Shown piece by piece: positions 8,657 to 17,516 of a stretch of 64,000 nt of DNA. The translations under genes and the position numbers were made by a program. The notes beneath the pieces were generated by a model that did no database searches, had not been told where the DNA came from, and saw only the letters and a list, made by a program, of their open reading frames with translations. Within the stretch, counting starts at the first letter, position 1, and every line of letters begins with the position of its first letter. Origin of the DNA: Verrucomicrobiota bacterium (GTDB lineage Bacteria; Verrucomicrobiota; Verrucomicrobiia; Opitutales; Opitutaceae); NCBI GenBank assembly GCA_023416735.1, contig JAEZGX010000016.1:85357-149356 (forward strand), given 5' to 3'.

Positions 8657-9214
8657 ATGAAAACCTTCGTGATCGCCCCCGCGCTCGCCGCCCTCGCGTT
8701 GTTCGTCTTCGGAGCCATCTACTGGATGAGCCCGTTCCCCTACGTCACGCTCACCCCCGTCGGCGACAACACCGCCGCAGCCACCGCTCTCGCCCAGATC
8801 TTCCCCACCACCGGCACCTATCTCATCCCAGGCCCCGACGTCGCCGACCGCGAACTCCTCACCGAACTTCACCGCCGCGGTCCACTCGCCCGCGTTCAAT
8901 TCATCAAGGAAGGCCGCGAACCAATGGACCCCGCGATCTTCTTCAAAGGCTACCTGCATTACTTCGCCGTCTGCGTCGCCTTCGTCCTCCTCATCCGCGC
9001 CGCCGGCCCGCTTTCCCGACGCGGCATTATCCGGCTCACCACGTTGGCCGGGCTCACTGCCGGCATCTTCGCCTGCCTCAGCGATCCCATCTGGTGGGGC
9101 TATCCCTGGAGCTGGCATCTCGTCATGGCCGTTTATATTCTTCTTGGGTCCGCGCTCGCCGGACTCGTCCTCGGACCCTTTCTTCGCTCCCGTCCCGCCC
9201 CTGCAACTGCCTGA
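8657..9214 (+). CDS. Membrane protein of unknown function
   Basis: 185 residues. One membrane segment at the N-terminus (FVIAPALAALALFVFGAIYW), a ~70-residue extracytoplasmic loop, then about three more membrane segments (YFAVCVAFVLLIRAAG, TTLAGLTAGIFACLS, LVMAVYILLGSALAGLVLG). The motif LSDPIWWGYPWSWH between the last segments is distinctive. I do not recognise the family. The 156 bp upstream of it hold no gene; they include GGAACGC GTGA GCGTTTC, a short imperfect hairpin. Confidence 0.6.
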   Translation: MKTFVIAPALAALALFVFGAIYWMSPFPYVTLTPVGDNTAAATALAQIFPTTGTYLIPGPDVADRELLTELHRRGPLARVQFIKEGREPMDPAIFFKGYLHYFAVCVAFVLLIRAAGPLSRRGIIRLTTLAGLTAGIFACLSDPIWWGYPWSWHLVMAVYILLGSALAGLVLGPFLRSRPAPATA

Positions 9215-9289
9215 GCGTCAACCATCACCCGTCTCTTCCTCCATCCCGGTTGCGCGGAACCTCAACACCCGTTCACTGACACATCGGCC

Positions 9290-9922
9290 ATGGCTCGCTT
9301 CGTTCGCATCCCTCTCGCCCTCGCTTTGCTCGCTCCGCTCTTCGTCGCCCACGCCGAGGACGCACCGCCGGCACTGTCGCGCTCCAACCCTGAGGCTCAA
9401 ACCGCCGAGTCCGAACCCGCCGCCCCGCAACCCAAACGCGAGCGAGCCATCTCCAGCAACGTCGCCGCTCAGCTCGCCGCGCGGATGCCCAAATACAATC
9501 CTCCGCCAAAGCCGAAGCCCGAAGACGAAGACGTCGATCTCCGCGAAGTCGACAAGCCCCGCAACAACATCATTCGTCTCCCCAAAATCGTCGTCCAGGA
9601 AGAGCGACCGCCCGTTTTCCGCGAGCGCGACATCCATACGCGCCAGGGCCTCGCCGAGCTCGCCATGCGTCGCTACCTCACGCCGACTCACCGCCTGCTC
9701 AACAATTTCTACATTCCTTTCCTCACCGGCAGTCCCGAGCAATACGCGATGGCGCGCTACGCCGAAGACGAGCGCCTCGCCAATATGTCCGACCTGAACG
9801 ACACCGCTGACACGATCAGCCGCACCGATCCCCGCGAGGGCGCTTACATCCGCCGCCTCGCCGGTGAAACCTACATGCGTTCGGGAGACACCACCGACTA
9901 CCGGATGCACAACGATCGCTAG
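9290..9922 (+). CDS. Exported protein of unknown function, first of motif-sharing pair
   Basis: 210 residues. A signal peptide is visible (MARFVRIPLALALLAPLFVAHA, cleavage likely after A22), followed by a proline- and charge-rich region to about residue 90. Residues ~94-137 (IIRLPKIVVQEERPPVFRER, DIHTRQGLAELAMRRY) recur in the next gene as VVRLPRYEVRERPLPPFRER and LLTRAGRIDLAVKRH. No known domain is recognised. A periplasmic or envelope location is inferred from the signal peptide. Confidence 0.6.
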   Translation: MARFVRIPLALALLAPLFVAHAEDAPPALSRSNPEAQTAESEPAAPQPKRERAISSNVAAQLAARMPKYNPPPKPKPEDEDVDLREVDKPRNNIIRLPKIVVQEERPPVFRERDIHTRQGLAELAMRRYLTPTHRLLNNFYIPFLTGSPEQYAMARYAEDERLANMSDLNDTADTISRTDPREGAYIRRLAGETYMRSGDTTDYRMHNDR

Positions 9923-9962
9923 CGCGCCGCCTCGATCCGCCGCCTTTCACCCCTAACCCACC

Positions 9963-10490
9963 ATGAAAGGCCGCGCATCTCCCCTTCTCCTCGTCGCGAG
10001 CGCCTTGCTCGCTTCCGCCGCAGAGACCGCCAACTCGACTCCGCCTCGCTCGCGCACGGTCTCCCCGCAGACGGCCGCCCGCGTCAACGCCACGCTGCCC
10101 CGCTTCGTTTCTCCTGCCCCACCCGAAGCCAGCGTTCCCGCCCCGCTTGCTTCCTCCACTTCCGCCGCGTCTCCAAATTCCGGAGACACCACCTTGGACC
10201 ACGACGTCGTGCGGCTCCCCCGTTACGAGGTCCGCGAACGCCCGCTCCCTCCTTTCCGCGAACGCCATCTGCTCACCCGCGCCGGCCGCATCGATCTCGC
10301 CGTCAAACGCCATCCCGCCCTCAAACTCGGTCCGCTTTCCCGCCTGAACTTCCGCCGCGGCCTCGATATGCTCGAGGAGGAGCAACAGATCGAGCGAAAC
10401 CGCGAGATGAGCGAACTCATCCGTTTCCAACGTTTCGTCGCCACCTCCCGCAACCGTCCCGCCGCTCCCGTCCGCGTCGCCGCCGAGTAG
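9963..10490 (+). CDS. Exported protein of unknown function, second of motif-sharing pair
   Basis: 175 residues. The N-terminus MKGRASPLLLVASALLASAAETA looks like a signal peptide, followed by a low-complexity Ser/Pro/Ala region to ~residue 75. The core at residues ~81-129 (DVVRLPRYEVRERPLPPFRE, LTRAGRIDLAVKRHPALKLG) matches the upstream neighbour. The remaining C-terminal part is predicted helical and charged (LDMLEEEQQIERNREMSELI). The genes are 40 bp apart and likely co-transcribed. Function unknown. Confidence 0.6.
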   Translation: MKGRASPLLLVASALLASAAETANSTPPRSRTVSPQTAARVNATLPRFVSPAPPEASVPAPLASSTSAASPNSGDTTLDHDVVRLPRYEVRERPLPPFRERHLLTRAGRIDLAVKRHPALKLGPLSRLNFRRGLDMLEEEQQIERNREMSELIRFQRFVATSRNRPAAPVRVAAE

Positions 10491-10511
10491 ATCGCCCCGG
10501 CGCGCCCGCTG

Positions 10512-10826
10512 TCACACCGCCGGCTTCACATCTCCCAACAACTCCCGCGCAATCTGCTCCCATTCCGCCGCCAGCGTGACATCGCTCGTCGGCCGCGTCC
10601 GCTGCGCCCGCGCATACCAGTAACCCGCGTTCGCCGCGTCGCCTTCCTTGCGATGCAGATAGGCATGCACCCACGCGCCATCCGCGGTCGTATCCTCCTG
10701 CACGATCGTATGTGCGCGACCCCAGTCGCCCCGACCGTCGTGCCATAATCCCCTCAGCGCCGCGCTCGCTCCACTCGGCGGCCCCGGATCGCGTTTCACT
10801 GACTCGGCGAATTCCGCAAATGACAT
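10512..10826 (-). CDS. Small conserved protein of unknown function
   Basis: 104 residues if started at MSFAEFAESVKRD; an ATG four codons upstream (10838) is also possible. The sequence GLWHDGRGDWGRAHTIVQED, AWVHAYLHRKEGDAANAGYW and YARAQRTRP matches a widespread uncharacterised family whose hallmark is the AWVHAYLHRKEGD stretch. No signal peptide or membrane segment; a cytoplasmic helical protein is expected. It ends 21 bp from the convergently oriented exported-protein gene and starts 42 bp from the divergent birA. Confidence 0.75.
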   Translation of the reverse strand: MSFAEFAESVKRDPGPPSGASAALRGLWHDGRGDWGRAHTIVQEDTTADGAWVHAYLHRKEGDAANAGYWYARAQRTRPTSDVTLAAEWEQIARELLGDVKPAV

Positions 10827-10868
10827 TTGCCCCACCATGCAGCGGCCCTTTGTAGTTTCAAGCGACCG

Positions 10869-11861
10869 ATGTCCGACACCGATCTCGTAATTCTGCGCGA
10901 ACTCCTGGCGCGCGAACCCGGGTTTCTCTCCGGCACTTCGCTCGCGGCCAAATTAGGCACGTCGCGCGTTGCGGTCTGGTTGCACATGGAAAAACTCCGC
11001 GCCCAAGGCTTTACCTTCGAAGCCGCCCGCGCCCGCGGCTACCGCATCGCTCAACGTCCCGCCGGTCTCCATCTCACCCTGATCCGCGCCCTTCTCAAAG
11101 GTCGCCGCCGCGATCTCTCCATCACGCTCCTCGACGAGGTCGATTCCACCAACGACGAAGCCGCTCGCCAGCTCGCCGCCGGCCGCGCCACGCCGTTCGT
11201 CATTCTTTCCCGCCGCCAGACTCGCGGCCGCGGCCGTCTCGGCCGACCGTGGCACTCCGAGCCCAACGGAAACCTTTACGCCAGCTTCGCGTTCCGCCCG
11301 CACGTTCCGCCCACCCGCATGGCCATCTTCACCCTCTGGATGGGCGCCAACCTCTGCGAACTCATCTCCAACTTCACCTCGCTCACCCCCGGCCTCAAAT
11401 GGCCCAACGATCTCCTCTTCGACGGCCGCAAAGCCGGCGGCATGCTCACCGAGGCCCGCGTCGACGCCGACCAGATCCGCGATCTCGTTTTCGGCCTCGG
11501 CCTCAATGTCAACGCCACCGCCCGTGACTGGCCCGCCGATCTCTCCCGCCGCGCCATCTCCCTTGCCCAGCAATCTTCCTCCCACCTCGATCTGAACCGC
11601 CTCACCGCCGCCATCATCGGTCGCGTCCTCCTCGCCTACGAACAGTTCGTCGCCGACGAACACCTCGAGACATTCTCCGATCTCTGGCAAAAATACGACG
11701 TCCTCCGCGGCAAACCCATCGCCCTCGTTCACGGCTCCACGCGCGTCGCCGGCCTGGCCCAAGGCATTGATGACGACGGCTCCCTTCTCTTGCGCACCGA
11801 CTCCGGACACCTCCAACGTTTCCGCGCCGGCGAGGTCACCATCGAAAAGCAAAATGCCTGA
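10869..11861 (+). CDS. birA: Bifunctional biotin operon repressor / biotin-protein ligase
   Basis: 330 residues from MSDTDLVILRELLAREPGFL. Residues ~1-65 form a winged-helix domain (SGTSLAAKLGTSRVAVWLHMEK), so a repressor function is possible in addition to the ligase. The catalytic core is clear: EVDSTNDEA, the biotinoyl-AMP loop RGRGRLGRPW, SEPNGNLYASF, and KWPNDLLFDGRKAGGML, with the lysine that contacts biotin. The C-terminal ~55 residues are the SH3-like domain. The enzyme attaches biotin to acetyl-CoA carboxylase carrier protein. No biotin operon is in the window, though a BioF-like gene lies at 24482. Confidence 0.93.
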   Translation: MSDTDLVILRELLAREPGFLSGTSLAAKLGTSRVAVWLHMEKLRAQGFTFEAARARGYRIAQRPAGLHLTLIRALLKGRRRDLSITLLDEVDSTNDEAARQLAAGRATPFVILSRRQTRGRGRLGRPWHSEPNGNLYASFAFRPHVPPTRMAIFTLWMGANLCELISNFTSLTPGLKWPNDLLFDGRKAGGMLTEARVDADQIRDLVFGLGLNVNATARDWPADLSRRAISLAQQSSSHLDLNRLTAAIIGRVLLAYEQFVADEHLETFSDLWQKYDVLRGKPIALVHGSTRVAGLAQGIDDDGSLLLRTDSGHLQRFRAGEVTIEKQNA

Positions 11862-11951
11862 GTATCCGCTTTTCGCCTACGCGCCTTCCCCGGTCCGCTC
11901 CGGCAACCTTTCCGCCGCCGCTGCTGCGCGCCCGCTCGCCGCCTGATCCCG

Positions 11952-12938
11952 ATGTCCGAAATTCCCGCCATCGAAGTCTCGCATCTGGTGAAAACCTACG
12001 CCGGCAACGCCGCCGTCAATGACGTCAGCTTCACCGTCGCCCGCGGCGAGATCCTCGGCTTCCTCGGCCCCAACGGCGCCGGCAAGTCCACTACCATGCG
12101 CATCCTCACCGGTTACCTGCCCGCCACTTCCGGCACCGTGCGCGTGTGCGGCATCCCCGTCGCTTCCCAGCCCGGCGAGGTCAAAAAGCGCATCGGCTAC
12201 ATGCCCGAAAACAACCCGCTCCCGGAGGACATGCGCGTATCCGAATACTTATACCTCCGCGGCCGCCTGAAGGAGGTTTCCCGCCGCAAGCTCGGCCCGC
12301 GCATCGACGAGGTCCTCGAGCTCTGCGACCTGAAGCGCGTTCGCCACAAGATCATCGGCAAACTTTCGAAGGGCTACCGTCAGCGCGTCGGCATCGCCGA
12401 AGCCATCCTCGCCGAACCGCCCGTCATCATCATGGACGAGCCCACCATCGGCCTCGATCCGCACCAGATCCTCATCGTCCGCGATCTCATCGCCTCCCTT
12501 CGCGGCCGCATGACCGTCATCATCTCCTCGCACATCCTGCCCGAGATCGAAATGACCTGCGATCGCGTCCTCATCATCAACCAGGGCCGCGTCGTCGCCC
12601 AGGGTTCGCCCGCCGACCTCCGCCGCGAAATCCTCGGCCACTCCACCTACGAGCTCGAAATCGCCGGAGACTCCGCCTCGCTCCCCACCGCCCTCGCGAC
12701 CGTCGACTCGACGCTGAAAATCGCCTCCGAATCCGAACCCGACGCCTCCGGTTTTCGCCGCCTTACGCTTTCCACCGAGCGCGACGACGATCTCGGCGAA
12801 TCCCTTTTCCAAACCTTGTCCGCCTGCCACTTCCGCGTCCGCAGTCTCAGCCGCGCCCACTCCACGCTCGAAGACGTTTTCCTCGCTGCCACCCGCCGCA
12901 GCTGGGACGTCCGCGCCGAGGACCTCCGTCGTCGCTAA
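11952..12938 (+). CDS. gldA: GldA-like ABC transporter ATP-binding protein
   Basis: 328 residues. Walker A GPNGAGKSTTM, signature LSKGYRQRVGIAEAI, Walker B VIIMDEPTIGLD and a switch histidine in SSHILPEIEMTC are intact. The phrases IGYMPENNPLPEDMRVSEYL and LSKGYRQRVG are characteristic of the GldA/NosF branch. Together with the permease (13019) and the auxiliary protein (13867) it forms a GldAFG-type complex. In Bacteroidetes this complex is required for gliding; in non-gliding bacteria the role is unknown, and the symbol here marks similarity only. Confidence 0.85.
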   Translation: MSEIPAIEVSHLVKTYAGNAAVNDVSFTVARGEILGFLGPNGAGKSTTMRILTGYLPATSGTVRVCGIPVASQPGEVKKRIGYMPENNPLPEDMRVSEYLYLRGRLKEVSRRKLGPRIDEVLELCDLKRVRHKIIGKLSKGYRQRVGIAEAILAEPPVIIMDEPTIGLDPHQILIVRDLIASLRGRMTVIISSHILPEIEMTCDRVLIINQGRVVAQGSPADLRREILGHSTYELEIAGDSASLPTALATVDSTLKIASESEPDASGFRRLTLSTERDDDLGESLFQTLSACHFRVRSLSRAHSTLEDVFLAATRRSWDVRAEDLRRR

Positions 12939-12953
12939 ACCGTCCTCCTCCCC

Positions 12954-12984
12954 CTGTCATTCTGAGCGAAGCGAAGAATCCACG
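12954..12984 (+). repeat. Dispersed repeat containing GTCATTCTGAGCGAAGCGAA
   Basis: The gap between the ATPase and permease genes holds the phrase TGTCATTCTGAGCGAAGCGA followed by AGAATCC. From memory this intergenic repeat is very common in Acidobacteria, Verrucomicrobia and other soil bacteria and is read in spurious proteins as VILSEAKNPR. Only one full copy is seen in this window; TGTCATTCT/TGTCATTCC fragments are at ~3853 and ~24450. Confidence 0.6.
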
Positions 12985-13018
12985 TATGCGCCCGCCACTG
13001 ATCGCGGCCCAAAGCTGA

Positions 13019-13780
13019 ATGAAACATTTCCTCACTCTCCTCGGCCACGAAGTTCGCATGTTGCTCGTCAACCCGAGCACCTACATCGCCGCCGTCCTCT
13101 TCCTCGCCATCATGGGGTTCATCTTCACCGGCATCCTGGAGAGCTACTCCAAAACCCCGCAGGAACTCTCCCCCGCTCACGTCTTCTTCCAACTCTTCTG
13201 GCTGCCCGTTCTCTTCATGGTCCCGCTGCTCACCATGAAGTGCCTCGCCGAGGAACGCCGGCTCGGCACCATCGAAACCCTTCTCACCACGCCCGTCACC
13301 ACCGCCGAAGTTGTCCTCGGAAAATACGGCGCCGCCTACCTTCTCTACATCGCACTCTGGGGCTCCACTTCCGGCTTCTTCTACATCCTCAAAAAATTCT
13401 CCGGCGACGCTCGTTTCATCGACCCGGGTCCGCTCCTCGGCGGCTATCTCTTCATTGCCATCACCGGACTCTTCTTCATCGCGATCGGCGTCTTCGCGAG
13501 TTCGCTTTCCCGCAATCAAGCGGTCGCCGGCATTCTCTGCTTCACGATGCTCTGCGGCCTCATCGTGGGTGGTCGCTATCTCAGCGAAGCCCTCTGGCTC
13601 GACCGCGACGTCCTTCAACCGCTCAAAGCCGCTGTCGATTACGCGCAGGTCTTCACCCACTTTGACGACTTCGCCCGCGGCGTCGTCGATACCCGCCAAC
13701 TTCTCTTCTATCTCAGCGGCACTGTGCTAGCCCTCATCTTCAGCATCCTCGGCGTCGAAGCCAAACTCCTCCACGCCTGA
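13019..13780 (+). CDS. gldF: GldF-like ABC transporter permease
   Basis: 253 residues with about six membrane segments. It begins MKHFLTLLGHEVRMLLVNPSTYIAAVLF and contains the coupling motif EERRLGTIETLLTTPVTTAEVVLGK, both typical of the GldF/ABC-2 family. The C-terminal part carries HFDDFARGVVDTRQLLFYLS, also typical of GldF, where the loop before the last membrane helix is conserved. Partner of the ATPase at 11952. Confidence 0.85.
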   Translation: MKHFLTLLGHEVRMLLVNPSTYIAAVLFLAIMGFIFTGILESYSKTPQELSPAHVFFQLFWLPVLFMVPLLTMKCLAEERRLGTIETLLTTPVTTAEVVLGKYGAAYLLYIALWGSTSGFFYILKKFSGDARFIDPGPLLGGYLFIAITGLFFIAIGVFASSLSRNQAVAGILCFTMLCGLIVGGRYLSEALWLDRDVLQPLKAAVDYAQVFTHFDDFARGVVDTRQLLFYLSGTVLALIFSILGVEAKLLHA

Positions 13781-13832
13781 AGCAGCCCAGAGCATGAACT
13801 TCGCCTCACAAACCCTCCACTTTGCTCCGTTC

Positions 13833-13857
13833 GTTCTAGGCTCTCAGCTCTAGGCTA
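13833..13857 (+). repeat. Word-like intergenic repeat (CTCTCAGCTCTAGGC type), copy 1
   Basis: TCGTTCTAGGCTCTCAGCTC directly precedes the gldG-like start. A second copy, CTAGGCTCCGGGCTCTAGAC followed by TCTCAGCTCTT, lies at 15416-15450 before the next gene, and related CTCTCAACTCTCAGCTCTC lies at 34738-34779 before ispD. Confidence 0.55.
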
Positions 13858-13866
13858 ACACCATCC

Positions 13867-15363
13867 ATGCCGCTCACCGACAGCTTCCGCGCCGCCCGCT
13901 GGGTTCGCACGATCAACCTCGTGCTTCAGGCCGTGCTGTTCCTCACGCTCTTCGGCGGACTCAACTACCTCGCTCGCAACCACGCCTGGGGCCGCTTCGA
14001 CCTCACCTCTCACCGCCGCTATTCGCTTTCCCCCGAAACCATCGGCTATCTTCAAAATCTCCCGCAACCCGTCCGTATCGTCGTTACCATTACAGAAGAC
14101 TCGGACGACGAAAATCTCGCGCAAGCTTACCGCGACGTCCGCGGCCTCCTCCGCGAATACGCCTACGTCACCGAGGGCGATCCGCACCGCCGGATCAACG
14201 TCGACTATCTCGACATCTACATCCGCCGCCGTGAAGCCGACCAACTCGGCATCGATCAGCCCAACAGCATCATCCTCATTGCCGGCGACAAACGCCGCAC
14301 CGTTACGCTCGGCGAGCTCTACCGGGTCGAACAGCGGGAGAAAAAAGCCTTCCAGGGCGAACAAGCCATCACGTCCGCCCTCCTCGACGTCTCCAGTCCC
14401 GAACGCAAAAAAATCTATTTCCTCGCGGGCCACGGCGAACTCAGCCCCGACGAGGTCGATTCCACGCGCGGCTTGTCCGCCCTCCGCGACGTCCTCCGCC
14501 AGCGCAACTTCGAGGTTGATTCCGTCAATCTCGCCTACACCCGCCAAATCCCCGAGGGCGCTTCCGTCCTCATCGCCGTCGCTCCGCAAGGCCGCTTTCA
14601 ACCGATCGAACAGGAACTGCTCCGTCAATATCTCGCTGCCGACGCCGGTCGCCTCATCCTTCTGCTCGCCCCCGGCCAGCCTCACGGGCTCGAAGACCTG
14701 CTTCTCGATTGGGGCATCCTCGTCGACGACGACGTCATCTACGATGTCGGTCCCGACAATATGACCGAGGAGGGCGAACTTCTCCTTCGTCACCTCACCC
14801 CGCATCCGATCACGCGCACGTTGATCGACTACAATCTGCAACCGCGCCTCGGCCCCGCTCGCAGTGTTCGCCCCGATCCAGGTCGCTCCCTCGGCAACAC
14901 GGTCACCGTCACCACCCTCGCCGCCACCTCCACCACCGCCTGGGGCGAGGTCAGCTACCGCCAAAACGTCATCCCTACTTTCAACCCGGGCGTCGACATC
15001 CGCCCGCTTCCCGGCATGGAGCCGCGCGATCGCCTCGGCGTCATCGTCGCTTCCGAGCGCGTGTCCGTCCGCGACAATCTTCCGTTTTCCGTCCGCGGCG
15101 GCCGCGTCGTCGTCTTCGGCACCGGCGACCTCATCGCCAACAACCGCATCGCCGATGTCGCCAACCAAAACATCTTCCTCAGCGCCGTGAACTGGACCGT
15201 CGACCGCGATTCCCAGTTCAACATCCCCGCGCGTCCCATCGAGCGCTTCCAACTCTCCCTCAGCGCCGGCGAACTCACCCGCCTCCGCTACACCCTCATC
15301 TTCGCCCTGCCCGGCGCCGCCGCCCTCCTCGGCCTCCTCGTTTACTGGACGAGACGAAGCTGA
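13867..15363 (+). CDS. gldG: GldG-like ABC exporter auxiliary protein
   Basis: 498 residues. An N-terminal membrane segment (LVLQAVLFLTLFGGLNYLA, ~residues 19-37) and a C-terminal one (YTLIFALPGAAALLGLLVYW, ~473-492) flank a large extracytoplasmic domain of the ABC_transp_aux type. The stretch DLTSHRRYSLSPETIGYLQ near residue 45 and KKIYFLAGHGELS near 178 are landmarks of this family. The gene sits directly after the GldF-like permease and before a DUF4340 gene, the usual order of this exporter set. The protein probably works in the envelope with GldA/GldF; substrate unknown. Confidence 0.85.
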   Translation: MPLTDSFRAARWVRTINLVLQAVLFLTLFGGLNYLARNHAWGRFDLTSHRRYSLSPETIGYLQNLPQPVRIVVTITEDSDDENLAQAYRDVRGLLREYAYVTEGDPHRRINVDYLDIYIRRREADQLGIDQPNSIILIAGDKRRTVTLGELYRVEQREKKAFQGEQAITSALLDVSSPERKKIYFLAGHGELSPDEVDSTRGLSALRDVLRQRNFEVDSVNLAYTRQIPEGASVLIAVAPQGRFQPIEQELLRQYLAADAGRLILLLAPGQPHGLEDLLLDWGILVDDDVIYDVGPDNMTEEGELLLRHLTPHPITRTLIDYNLQPRLGPARSVRPDPGRSLGNTVTVTTLAATSTTAWGEVSYRQNVIPTFNPGVDIRPLPGMEPRDRLGVIVASERVSVRDNLPFSVRGGRVVVFGTGDLIANNRIADVANQNIFLSAVNWTVDRDSQFNIPARPIERFQLSLSAGELTRLRYTLIFALPGAAALLGLLVYWTRRS

Positions 15364-15415
15364 CGCCCCCTGAGCCCACAGCCCATGCGTCCAAACTCCC
15401 CGAACTTCACTTCCA

Positions 15416-15450
15416 AGCTCTAGGCTCCGGGCTCTAGACTCTCAGCTCTT
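15416..15450 (+). repeat. Word-like intergenic repeat (CTCTAGGCTC type), copy 2
   Basis: AGCTCTAGGCTCCGGGCTCT followed by AGACTCTCAGCTCTT consists of imperfect ~10-base units and lies 8 bp upstream of the DUF4340 start codon. The same vocabulary is used at 13833-13857. Confidence 0.55.
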
Positions 15451-15458
15451 CCGCATCC

Positions 15459-17396
15459 ATGCGCACCAAAGTCACTCTCGTTCTCCTCCTCCTGAACGTC
15501 GCGCTGTTCTTCTTCATTTTCCAGTTCGAGCGACGCTGGCGCACCGAGGAAAACTGGAAGGAAGCCCGCCGCCGCGTGCTCGGCCCCGAAGCCGCCAACA
15601 TCCGCTCTCTCGAAATCGCCACCGCCACGCATCGCCTCGCGCTCGAGAAACGCGGCGACACCTGGTTCGTCACCCATCCCATCGAGTGGCCCGCCAACCC
15701 CAACGCCGTCAACCGCATCGTCAACGATCTCCAGTTCCTCGAACACGAAACCAGCTTCCAGGTCCGCGATCTCGAGAAAAACGGCCAGACGCTAGCCGAC
15801 TACGGCCTCGACCAACCCAAACTCACCGTCTCCTTCCGCTCCGGCACGGACTCGCTCAACTCCCAATCCTCCACTCTCGATTCCACCCAGCTTCAACTCG
15901 GCGACACCACCAAGGACGGCATCCGCCTCTACGTTCTCTCCCCCGATCACTCTCGCATCCACGTCGTCAACCAAAGCCTCGCCCGCGGCCTCGCGCTCAC
16001 GTTCGAGGAACTCCACGCCGATTCTCTCTTCACCATCCCCGTCTTCGAAGCCCGCTCGCTCAACCTCCAGACTCCGCCTCCCGCCACGCTCCGCGTCCGC
16101 CTGCGGCGCGATGGCTCCCGCTGGACCTTCGAAGCGCCCATCAGCGCGCGCGCTTCCAAAAACGCCACCGAGCTCGCCATCAACGGCCTCAACGCCCTGC
16201 GCGTCCGCTCCTTCATCACCGAAAATCCGCCTTCTCCCCTGCCGTCCGACCGCCCCGAGCTCCGCGTCAGCCTCGAGGGCAACAGTCGTCGCGAAACCCT
16301 TCTGCTCGGCGCCGCCCTCGGCCCCACCGCGACGCTCACCGGCGCCGCCGCGTCTCCAGATGTCGAATACTATGCTCAGCTCGAGGGCCGCGACGCGGTA
16401 TTCACCGTTTCGATACCAGCCGCTTTGAAGTCCGTCCTCGACCGCGCACAAGTGACCCTCCGCGAAACCCGCATCCTCGACTTCGATCCGCGCGCCGTCA
16501 CGTCCGTCACCCTCGCCGCCCCGGGCCAGTCTCCGGTCACGCTGCAACGTCTCGAAACCGGCCCCCAACCCGCCGACTCCGCCGCGTGGCAGATCGTTCT
16601 TCGCGGCGACGGCACTCAGGGCCCGCAAACGCTCACCGCCGAGCGCTCCGCCGTCACCCGGCTGCTCGAACAACTCTCCCTCCTGGCCGCGCAACGTTTC
16701 GAGAGCGACGCCCCGCGCGACGCCGATCTCGAAGCCTGGGGCTTCAACCGCCCCGAACGCGAAATCTCGCTCTCCGTTCCCGGCCAGCCTCCGATCACCT
16801 TCCAAATCGGCCTCCCCGCCCAGCCCAACGGCACCGCTTACGTCCGCACCTCCGCCTCTCCTTCGATCTACGCCATCGATCAGGAATTTCTCCGCGAACT
16901 TCCTGCCCAGCCCCGCGCCTGGCGCGAACGGCTCCTCCGCGAACTTCCCGCCGGCGCCCGCATCGCCGCGCTCAAGCTCACCGATCTCTCCGACAACTCC
17001 GTCGTTCTCGAAACCCCCATCGATTCCGCGGGCCGCGCCACCGAATCCGTTTCCCAACCCGAGGCCGTGCAAACCATCCTCTCCCATCTTCGTTCGCTTC
17101 GCGCCGCCGAATTCATCCTCGATCAATTCACCGACCGCGTGCATGTCGCCGGCGACGACCGACCGTGGCGCTACCGGCTCGACGCCACCATCAGCCTCGT
17201 CGGCGGAGCCGCCGATCAAACCAGCACCACCACGCTTTTCCTCTCTCCGCGGGTCGGCGGCAATCGCCAGCTCGCCGGCTCTCCTTCCAACGAGTTCAAT
17301 GTCGTCTTCGCGCTCGAACAGCCGTTCCTCGACGCGCTCTGGACGCTTATCCAATCCCCGCGCGATCCCGGTCCTCCGCCCGCTCCATCGTCCTAG
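15459..17396 (+). CDS. DUF4340-domain protein
   Basis: 645 residues. A single N-terminal membrane anchor (VTLVLLLLNVALFFFIFQF) is followed by repeated beta-rich DUF4340 modules: LALEKRGDTWFVTHPIEWPA, NPNAVNRIVNDLQFLE and YGLDQPKLTVSF in the first, and similar GFNRPEREISLSV, YVRTSASPSIYAID later. Such proteins regularly accompany GldG-like exporter subunits, as here, and are thought to be envelope partners. Residues ~131-146 (TDSLNSQSSTLDSTQ) look like a low-complexity insertion before the expected QLGDTTKDG turn. Function within the complex is not known. Confidence 0.82.
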   Translation: MRTKVTLVLLLLNVALFFFIFQFERRWRTEENWKEARRRVLGPEAANIRSLEIATATHRLALEKRGDTWFVTHPIEWPANPNAVNRIVNDLQFLEHETSFQVRDLEKNGQTLADYGLDQPKLTVSFRSGTDSLNSQSSTLDSTQLQLGDTTKDGIRLYVLSPDHSRIHVVNQSLARGLALTFEELHADSLFTIPVFEARSLNLQTPPPATLRVRLRRDGSRWTFEAPISARASKNATELAINGLNALRVRSFITENPPSPLPSDRPELRVSLEGNSRRETLLLGAALGPTATLTGAAASPDVEYYAQLEGRDAVFTVSIPAALKSVLDRAQVTLRETRILDFDPRAVTSVTLAAPGQSPVTLQRLETGPQPADSAAWQIVLRGDGTQGPQTLTAERSAVTRLLEQLSLLAAQRFESDAPRDADLEAWGFNRPEREISLSVPGQPPITFQIGLPAQPNGTAYVRTSASPSIYAIDQEFLRELPAQPRAWRERLLRELPAGARIAALKLTDLSDNSVVLETPIDSAGRATESVSQPEAVQTILSHLRSLRAAEFILDQFTDRVHVAGDDRPWRYRLDATISLVGGAADQTSTTTLFLSPRVGGNRQLAGSPSNEFNVVFALEQPFLDALWTLIQSPRDPGPPPAPSS

Positions 17397-17455
17397 AACA
17401 AGGAAAAGTGAGCACAGCAGCTCGCCTCGCCGGGACCTCCCACTCGTCCGAATTC

Positions 17456-17483
17456 GTGTTCATTCATGTCCATTCGTGGTTCT
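17456..17483 (+). repeat. Word-like intergenic repeat (TCATGTCCATTCGTGGTTC type), copy 1
   Basis: GTGTTCATTCATGTCCATTC followed by GTGGTTC lies 33 bp before the AsmA-like start. A near-identical phrase (GTGTTCATCCGTGTCCATCC then GTGGTTC) is at 33841-33868 before pyrF, and a third relative is at 45119-45150. Confidence 0.6.
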
Positions 17484-17516
17484 TCTTCTGCCTGAGTCTG
17501 GCTGAGCCCATCTGAC

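Noticed and set aside
6974..9118. 714-residue minus-strand open frame opposite the NodJ-like gene and proA
   Set aside because: It runs antisense across two clearly conserved genes.
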